A DNA stretch of 64,000 bases from Kocuria sp. GTDB taxonomy: Bacteria > Actinomycetota > Actinomycetes > Actinomycetales > Micrococcaceae. Under the pieces are notes generated by a model, which was not told the origin of the DNA, did no database searches, and saw nothing but the letters and a program-made list of their open reading frames with translations. The stretch is taken from positions 174,685 through 238,684 of the forward strand of contig NZ_JAUMTZ010000002.1 of assembly GCF_030530945.1 (NCBI RefSeq), read 5' to 3'. Shown here piece after piece: positions 59,446 through 64,000 of this stretch (positions are counted from its first letter, which is position 1; each line of letters begins with the position of its first letter). The position numbers and the translations under genes are program-made.

Positions 59446-60306
59446 TCAGCCGTTGCGGTGGCCCACCATGAGCCGGTACGCCGTCTCTCGCACCGGCAGG
59501 GGCACGAACCGGTAGCCGCCGCGCACCACGACGTTCACGACCCATTGTAGGAACCCCACGTGCCCGAGCGCCCGGAGCCTGGACTGCAGGTGCAGCTCGG
59601 CGCGCAGCACGCGGTATCCGCCACGGCGCTCGTAGGACCCGGCGGAGACGCGGTAGCCCACCAGGGGCTCCGCCACGTTGCGCACGTCCGCTCCGGCGTG
59701 GAGCAGCCTTGCCCAGAGCCAGTAGTCCTCGGCCATGGGAACGTCCTCGTAGCCGCCCACGGCATCCGCGGCGCTGCGTCGCAGCACCACTGTGGGGTGG
59801 GACAGCGGGTTGCGGCGCCTGCTCACCGCCGCGATCCGCGCCGCACCCACCGGGGCCTCCCGCCGCGCGATCGGGCGGGTCTCGTCGTCGCCGATCTCGT
59901 CCATGGCCGCACCCACCACGTCCGCGCCGTCCTCGAGCAGCGGCAGCTGTGTCTCGAAGCGCCGGGGGTAGGAGACGTCGTCGGCGTCCGCCCGGGCCAC
60001 GACGTCGTGCGCGCACCGGGGCAGGGCCAGGCGCAGGGCGTGGGCCAGGCCGCCGTTCTCGGGGAGCTCCACGAGCCGCACCGGCACCGGGGACTCGGCC
60101 ACGAGCCGGTCCAGCTCGGCCTGCACGGGCGACGGCACCGGGCCGTCGCGCACGACCACGACCTCGGCCGGCGGGCGGGTCTGCTCCACCGTGCTGGACT
60201 CCACGGCGCGGCGCAGCCGCCCGGGCGTGTCCCCGCGGTACACGGGGACGAGCAGTGAGAACGGGACGGGGCGCCGTCGGGGGTCCAGCGGCTCAGCGAG
60301 GCCCAC
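59446..60306 (-). CDS. Glycosyltransferase family 2
   Basis: This 286-residue GT-A enzyme has the N-terminal PFSLLVPVYRGDTPGRLRRAVESS nucleotide-sugar fold, DxD-like ADADDVSYP, and acceptor-site AEDYWLWARLL. It probably adds a sugar to a lipid-linked surface glycan; donor and acceptor are unknown. The GTG at 60306 overlaps the upstream gene by 14 bases and has GGACGGGG before it. The frame is open further upstream, but that part lies inside the neighbour. Confidence 0.85.
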   Translation of the reverse strand: MGLAEPLDPRRRPVPFSLLVPVYRGDTPGRLRRAVESSTVEQTRPPAEVVVVRDGPVPSPVQAELDRLVAESPVPVRLVELPENGGLAHALRLALPRCAHDVVARADADDVSYPRRFETQLPLLEDGADVVGAAMDEIGDDETRPIARREAPVGAARIAAVSRRRNPLSHPTVVLRRSAADAVGGYEDVPMAEDYWLWARLLHAGADVRNVAEPLVGYRVSAGSYERRGGYRVLRAELHLQSRLRALGHVGFLQWVVNVVVRGGYRFVPLPVRETAYRLMVGHRNG

Positions 60307-61225
60307 CGAAGCCCCGTCCGCGCATGCCGTCCGTGTAGAGGCGCAGCCAGCGCCGCAGACCGGGCAGGTCACGCTGCTTGAGGTAGTGGGCGGGGTAGCC
60401 GATCGCGTCCGCACCCAGCTGCACCACCCGCTTGTAGCGCCACGAGACGTACCCCCGGTTGCGGAAGAAGTGGCGCTGCTTGAACTCCCCCGGAGGGATC
60501 AGCACCTGGAGCCTGCCGGGGACCACCACGTGCTCCTCCTCCCACCCCGGCGGGTGGGAGACCGCGGTGGTGGTCACGGTGCCGAACGGCAGGCCGCTGC
60601 GGCGCAGCCGGACCAGGAAGTCCACCTCGTCCCCGCGCAGGAAGAGTTTCAGGTCCGGCAGCCCCACCACGAAGAACACGGACTCGTCCACGAGCGCCCC
60701 GTTGAAGAAGTTGGCGTAGGACTCCAGGAACCCCAGGGGCTCCAGGTCGGCGCGCCGGTGGGTGATCCCGCCCTCGAGCCGGTAGGGGAAGGACAGCAGC
60801 TCGTGGTCCTGGGGCGCCACGATCAGGGGGGACACCACCGCGAGTCCGCGCTGCCGGGCGGCCTCGCGCAGCACCCGCAGGCAGTCGGGGTCCTCGGGGT
60901 GGGCGTCGTCGTCCATGAGCCACACCTGCTCCGCGCCGGTGGAGAGCGCGGTGAGGATGGCCAGCGCGAAACCGCCAGCCCCGCCCAGGTTCGCCAGGGA
61001 GCGGCGGTAGTTCAGCTCGAAGGCCCCGCCGATCCGCTCCCGCAGGAGGGATTCGTCCAGAGGGGTGCGCCCGGCGTCCACGAGGCTGAGGCTGGCCACG
61101 GGCTCGGTCTGCCCGCGCAGCGCGGCGATGAGCGTGAGGACGTCCTCGGGCCGGTCCTGCGTGACGCAGGCCACACCCACGGCCCCTCCAGCATGATCTG
61201 TCGAGCGCGAGCTGGTCTGCGTCAT
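60293..61225 (-). CDS. Glycosyltransferase family 2, GlfT-like
   Basis: This 310-residue GT-A enzyme has VACVTQDRPEDVLTLIAALRGQ at the N-terminus and NLGGAGGFALAILTALSTGAEQVWLMDDDAHPEDP, with a DDDA metal site. Catalytic RGDEVDFLVRL is like that of galactofuranosyl/rhamnosyl transferases. The C-terminus has Arg-rich helices. The ATG has GGGGGGCG upstream. The pair with the next GT2 gene suggests sequential sugar addition. Confidence 0.85.
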   Translation of the reverse strand: MTQTSSRSTDHAGGAVGVACVTQDRPEDVLTLIAALRGQTEPVASLSLVDAGRTPLDESLLRERIGGAFELNYRRSLANLGGAGGFALAILTALSTGAEQVWLMDDDAHPEDPDCLRVLREAARQRGLAVVSPLIVAPQDHELLSFPYRLEGGITHRRADLEPLGFLESYANFFNGALVDESVFFVVGLPDLKLFLRGDEVDFLVRLRRSGLPFGTVTTTAVSHPPGWEEEHVVVPGRLQVLIPPGEFKQRHFFRNRGYVSWRYKRVVQLGADAIGYPAHYLKQRDLPGLRRWLRLYTDGMRGRGFGGPR

Positions 61226-61424
61226 GACGCCCCCCGGGACGAGTGGTGGTGTGCTGGTGCGGTTCCCCGTCCACGCGTGCCACCGTGGCGGGTGCACGGC
61301 GAGGGCGGGGGAACGTCCGGAGTGTACCAACCTCCCCCGGACGACCGCCGGGGCCGCGCCCACCGGGCGGAGTGCGCGGGACGCTACCCTACGATGGACG
61401 AACCACCACGGGAGGAGACACACA

Positions 61425-62393
61425 GTGACGGCACACAGCTGGCGCGTTCTCGGAGCCACGGGCTTCATCGGTTCCGCCATCACCACGGCCCTGCAGTCCC
61501 GGGACATCCCGGTGACACCGGTGGCCTCGCCGCGACTGGCCTCCCCGGCCACCACCGTCCACCACCTCATGGAGCACGCCGAGCGGCTGGAGTCGGTGAT
61601 CGACTACCTCGCGGAGTCCTTCGCGGGCGCCCACACGGTGGTCAACGCCGCCGGGCTGGCCGCGCCGGACCAGACGCACCAGCAGTCGCTCACCGGGGCG
61701 AACGCCCTGCTCCCCGTGCTCGTGGCGCTCGCGGCGCACCGCACGGGAGTCCGCCGGGTCATCCACATGAGCTCCGCCTCGGTGCAGGCGGACGCACCCG
61801 TGTTGGACGAGTCCATCCGCACCGCCCCGTTCTCCCCCTACTCCTTCTCCAAGGCCCTCGGGGAGTCGGCGCTGTACCGGCTGCAGTCCGAGTGGCGCGC
61901 CCAGGACGGCGCCCCGGAGCTCACCGTCATCCGGGCCACGTCCGTGATGGGCAGCGGTCGCCGCACCACCCGGATGCTCGCCAGCTTCGCGTCCTCGCCG
62001 CTGAGCTCGGTCGCCGGGGACGGCTCCGCGCCCACGCCGGTGACGTCCGTGACCGCGCTCGCCCAGTTCACCGTGGCCGTGGGCGAGTTCCCCCGCCCCC
62101 TGCCCCCGGTGATCCTGCAGCCCTGGGAGGGCGCCACCACCGCCTCCGTGCTGCGCGACGCCGGTCGGCGCCAGCCGCTGCGCCTGCCCGCATGGTTCTG
62201 CCGCGCGGCCATCAGCGCTGCGCGCGGGGTTTCGGCCGCCGCGGGCCACCGCTACGCCGGTCTCATCCGGCGTCTGGAGGTCACCTGGTTCGGGCAGCGC
62301 CAGGTTCCCGGCTGGGCCCACGAGAACGGCGTGCTGCCCGAGCCCCACGTCCAGGAGGTGCTGCGCCAGGCGCACCTCGCCCTGGGACGCTGA
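61425..62393 (+). CDS. NAD-dependent epimerase/dehydratase
   Basis: This 322-residue extended SDR protein has Rossmann motif GATGFIG, catalytic SSASVQ and YSFSK (YxxxK). It starts at GTG with GGAGGAG at 61411-61417. It is divergent from the GT2 pair over 199 bases that hold TACCCT/TACGAT -10 candidates for this side. Likely a nucleotide-sugar epimerase or reductase for the glycan cluster; the substrate is not decidable. Confidence 0.85.
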   Translation: MTAHSWRVLGATGFIGSAITTALQSRDIPVTPVASPRLASPATTVHHLMEHAERLESVIDYLAESFAGAHTVVNAAGLAAPDQTHQQSLTGANALLPVLVALAAHRTGVRRVIHMSSASVQADAPVLDESIRTAPFSPYSFSKALGESALYRLQSEWRAQDGAPELTVIRATSVMGSGRRTTRMLASFASSPLSSVAGDGSAPTPVTSVTALAQFTVAVGEFPRPLPPVILQPWEGATTASVLRDAGRRQPLRLPAWFCRAAISAARGVSAAAGHRYAGLIRRLEVTWFGQRQVPGWAHENGVLPEPHVQEVLRQAHLALGR

Positions 62394-62412
62394 CCCAGGC
62401 CGCTCCGCACCA

Positions 62413-62472
62413 CGGCGGGCCCGCCCCGGATGCCCCCGCGCAGTGCGCGGTGGTCACGGGGCGGGCCCGCCG
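62413..62472. terminator. Nested hairpins between convergent genes
   Basis: A perfect 16-base-pair outer repeat (62413-62428 and 62457-62472) encloses a second 6-base-pair hairpin (62436-62441 and 62445-62450). It lies between the epimerase (plus) and tsaC (minus) ends and may terminate both. Confidence 0.6.
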
Positions 62473-62519
62473 TCGTCATGGCACCGGCGCTCCGGTGCGC
62501 GGTGGGGACCGCCGAGCGG

Positions 62520-63629
62520 TCAGGCGGTGGTGCCGAGGTCGTCCCCGGCCACGAGCCGTCGTGCCTCGGCCACGCCGAGGGCGGACGTGCCGTCCCAGCG
62601 CGGTTCCGTGTGCTGTGCACGGTCCCTGCCCTGGTCCACGGGAGCGCCGGGGGTAGGAGTGGACTCCCCCACCAGTGCCGCGACCAGGTCCTCGTCCGAG
62701 GGCTGCTCCCCGGTGGTCGACGCCGCCGACTCGCCCGCCGCGCTCGACGTCACCCCGGACAGCGCCTCCGTGGATCCCGTGGGCCGAGCGGGTTCCGCGG
62801 ATTCCGTGGGCCCCGCGGCCGGGCGTGTCGCCGCCGCACCCGCCGTGGCTGCGGAGGGCACCACGGTGCCGGCATGCGGTTCAGTGCCACCGGCACCGGC
62901 CTCGGAGGGGGCAACCGCGGCGCCCTCGGGCGCGGGGCCGCCGGCGGCGTCGTCGTCCTGGGCTCCGCCGTGGACGGACGGGACGACCTCCCGCAGCCGC
63001 TGCAGCGGGATGGCCCCGTGACGCAGCACCACCGGGGTCTCCCCCGTGCAGTCCACAATGGTGGAGGCGGCGTCGCGGACACCCGCGGGGGCGTCCGCCG
63101 GGGGGCGAGGGCCGTCGTCGAGGTAGAGCGCCACCCGGTCCTGGAGCATCTCCCGGGCCTGGTGGGCGGTGGCCGCCGCCGGCAGACCCGTGCGGTTCGC
63201 GGAGGACACCGCCATGGGGCCCACGCGTTCCAGCACCGCGCGTGCGACGCGGTCGTCCGGAACCCGCAGGGCCACGGTGCCGTGCGTCTCCCCCAGGTCC
63301 CACCCGAGGGAGGGCTGGGCCCAGCACACGATGGTGAGGGCACCCGGCCAGAACGCCTCCGCGAGGGCGCGGGCGTCGTCGGAGACCTCGTCCGCGAGAC
63401 CGGACATGACCTCGGGGCGGGCGATCAGGACGGGCGGGGGCATCTCCCGCGTGCGGCCCTTGGCGCCCAGCAGGGTCTGGACGCCGGGCGCGGAGAACGC
63501 GTCGCACCCGATGCCGTACACGGTGTCCGTGGGCAGGACGATGCACTCGCCGTCCGCCACGACATCGGCCGCGCGCGCCACGGCGGTCTCGAGGTCCTGC
63601 TCCGTGGCGCAGGGGATGATCTCACTCAC
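62520..63629 (-). CDS. tsaC: L-threonylcarbamoyladenylate synthase with long tail
   Basis: This protein makes the threonylcarbamoyl-AMP used for the t6A37 modification of tRNAs that read ANN codons. The YrdC/Sua5 domain covers residues 1-215, with IVLPTDTVYGIGCDAF and MAVSSANRTGLPAA. A further 150 residues rich in Ala/Gly/Pro/Glu/Thr follow, without a recognisable Sua5 domain. The GTG has AAGGAG. It is 43 bases after prmC, the usual actinobacterial order. Confidence 0.92.
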   Translation of the reverse strand: MSEIIPCATEQDLETAVARAADVVADGECIVLPTDTVYGIGCDAFSAPGVQTLLGAKGRTREMPPPVLIARPEVMSGLADEVSDDARALAEAFWPGALTIVCWAQPSLGWDLGETHGTVALRVPDDRVARAVLERVGPMAVSSANRTGLPAAATAHQAREMLQDRVALYLDDGPRPPADAPAGVRDAASTIVDCTGETPVVLRHGAIPLQRLREVVPSVHGGAQDDDAAGGPAPEGAAVAPSEAGAGGTEPHAGTVVPSAATAGAAATRPAAGPTESAEPARPTGSTEALSGVTSSAAGESAASTTGEQPSDEDLVAALVGESTPTPGAPVDQGRDRAQHTEPRWDGTSALGVAEARRLVAGDDLGTTA

Positions 63630-63672
63630 GCGGTGCTCCTTGCTCTCGTGGTCTGTGGATGCGGTCCCGGGT

Positions 63673-64000
63673 TCAGGTGAGCGCTCCCGGCAGCCGTGCG
63701 GTTGTCGCTCGGGGCCGGCCCGTGAGGTCCTGGTGGACCGTCACGTCCTGGAAGCCCCGCTCTGCCAGCGCACGGGCCACGGGCGCCACCTGTGACTCCG
63801 CGTGCTCCATGATGAACGACCCGCCCGGCAGCAGCACGCGGCGGGCGGTGTCCATGGCCGCGCACGGCAGGGGCATCCCGGTCTCGTCCCCGCCGTACAG
63901 TGCCGTGGCGGGATCCCAGTCCCGCACCTCGGGGTCCTCGGGGACCTCGTTCTCAGGCACGTAGGGCGGGTTGGTCACGACCACGCAGAAGCGACCCGCG
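63673..64000 (-). CDS. prmC: Peptide chain release factor N5-glutamine methyltransferase (partial)
   Basis: This SAM-dependent enzyme methylates the Gln of the GGQ motif in release factors. The C-terminal 108 residues are in the window, starting GRFCVVVTNPPYVPENEVP. NPPY is the catalytic motif. VLLPGGSFIMEHAESQV and RGFQDVTVHQDLTGRPR are typical C-terminal parts. The N-terminus lies beyond the window end, so this entry is truncated by the boundary and not by mutation. Confidence 0.93.
   Translation of the reverse strand, partial: AGRFCVVVTNPPYVPENEVPEDPEVRDWDPATALYGGDETGMPLPCAAMDTARRVLLPGGSFIMEHAESQVAPVARALAERGFQDVTVHQDLTGRPRATTARLPGALT

Noticed and set aside
1..64000. CRISPR array, rRNA operon, T-box or other riboswitch
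   Set aside because: No spaced direct repeats, rRNA or recognisable riboswitch core was seen. The ilv region uses a leader peptide, and the metG gene appears leaderless, leaving no room for a T-box.

Overview
The window is very GC-rich, with almost every gap filled by coding sequence. Its gene content is that of an actinobacterium: a mycothiol-dependent formaldehyde dehydrogenase, NucS, DUF3039, DUF2017 with ClpS, an ilvBNC operon, and a MurA with Asp in place of the active-site Cys. Gene order and protein style fit Micrococcaceae, and Kocuria is my best guess, but the genus is inferred from memory of the family and not proven here. There is no CRISPR array, insertion sequence, prophage or rRNA. 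Two tRNAs are present, Lys(CTT) and Leu(TAG).

Layout. 0.1-11.4 kb (all minus strand) holds aminoacyl-tRNA synthetases (gltX, metG) mixed with branched-chain amino acid genes: ilvE, leuB, ilvC, ilvN, ilvB and a 2-hydroxyacid dehydrogenase. Upstream of ilvB lies a transcription attenuator with a Val/Leu-rich leader peptide. 11.5-20.5 kb holds tRNA-Lys, a MarR regulator, a Bcp peroxiredoxin, tRNA-Leu, an orphan solute-binding lipoprotein, mqo, a second MarR gene with a perfect operator palindrome, a YihY-type membrane protein, and a two-gene mycothiol/formaldehyde detoxification operon. 20.6-30.6 kb is the accessory-looking part: an MFS-like protein, sbcCD, a coupled lipoprotein and PKD-like secreted protein pair whose junction lies in a sharp low-GC island, a degenerate ADP-ribosylglycohydrolase-like protein, and a DnaQ-type exonuclease.

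30.6-37.8 kb carries a block that, from memory, resembles the Mycobacterium tuberculosis Rv1330c-Rv1341 neighbourhood: a kinase, rdgB, rph, a cyclic-nucleotide phosphodiesterase-like MBL protein, murI, DUF2017, clpS, then pncB and pncA. 37.8-46.6 kb has an SF2 helicase, a DUF3039 protein, an ABC exporter, a YbbN-like protein, an AI-2E family transporter, nucS and a cold-shock protein with a long 5' leader. 46.8-64 kb has murA, the full ATP synthase operon (atpBEFHAGDC with two small membrane genes and a wecA-like gene upstream), then a surface-glycan cluster (dehydratase, two glycosyltransferases, an epimerase) lying between wecA and the tsaC-prmC pair that the same memory-based comparison would place next to it.

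Regulation. Many genes have a TAnnnT -10 element only 6-9 bases before the start codon and no Shine-Dalgarno sequence, which predicts leaderless mRNAs. Genes inside operons use 4-base stop/start overlaps (ATGA or GTGA) or a clear GGAGG-type site. Strong GC-rich hairpins separate most transcription units.
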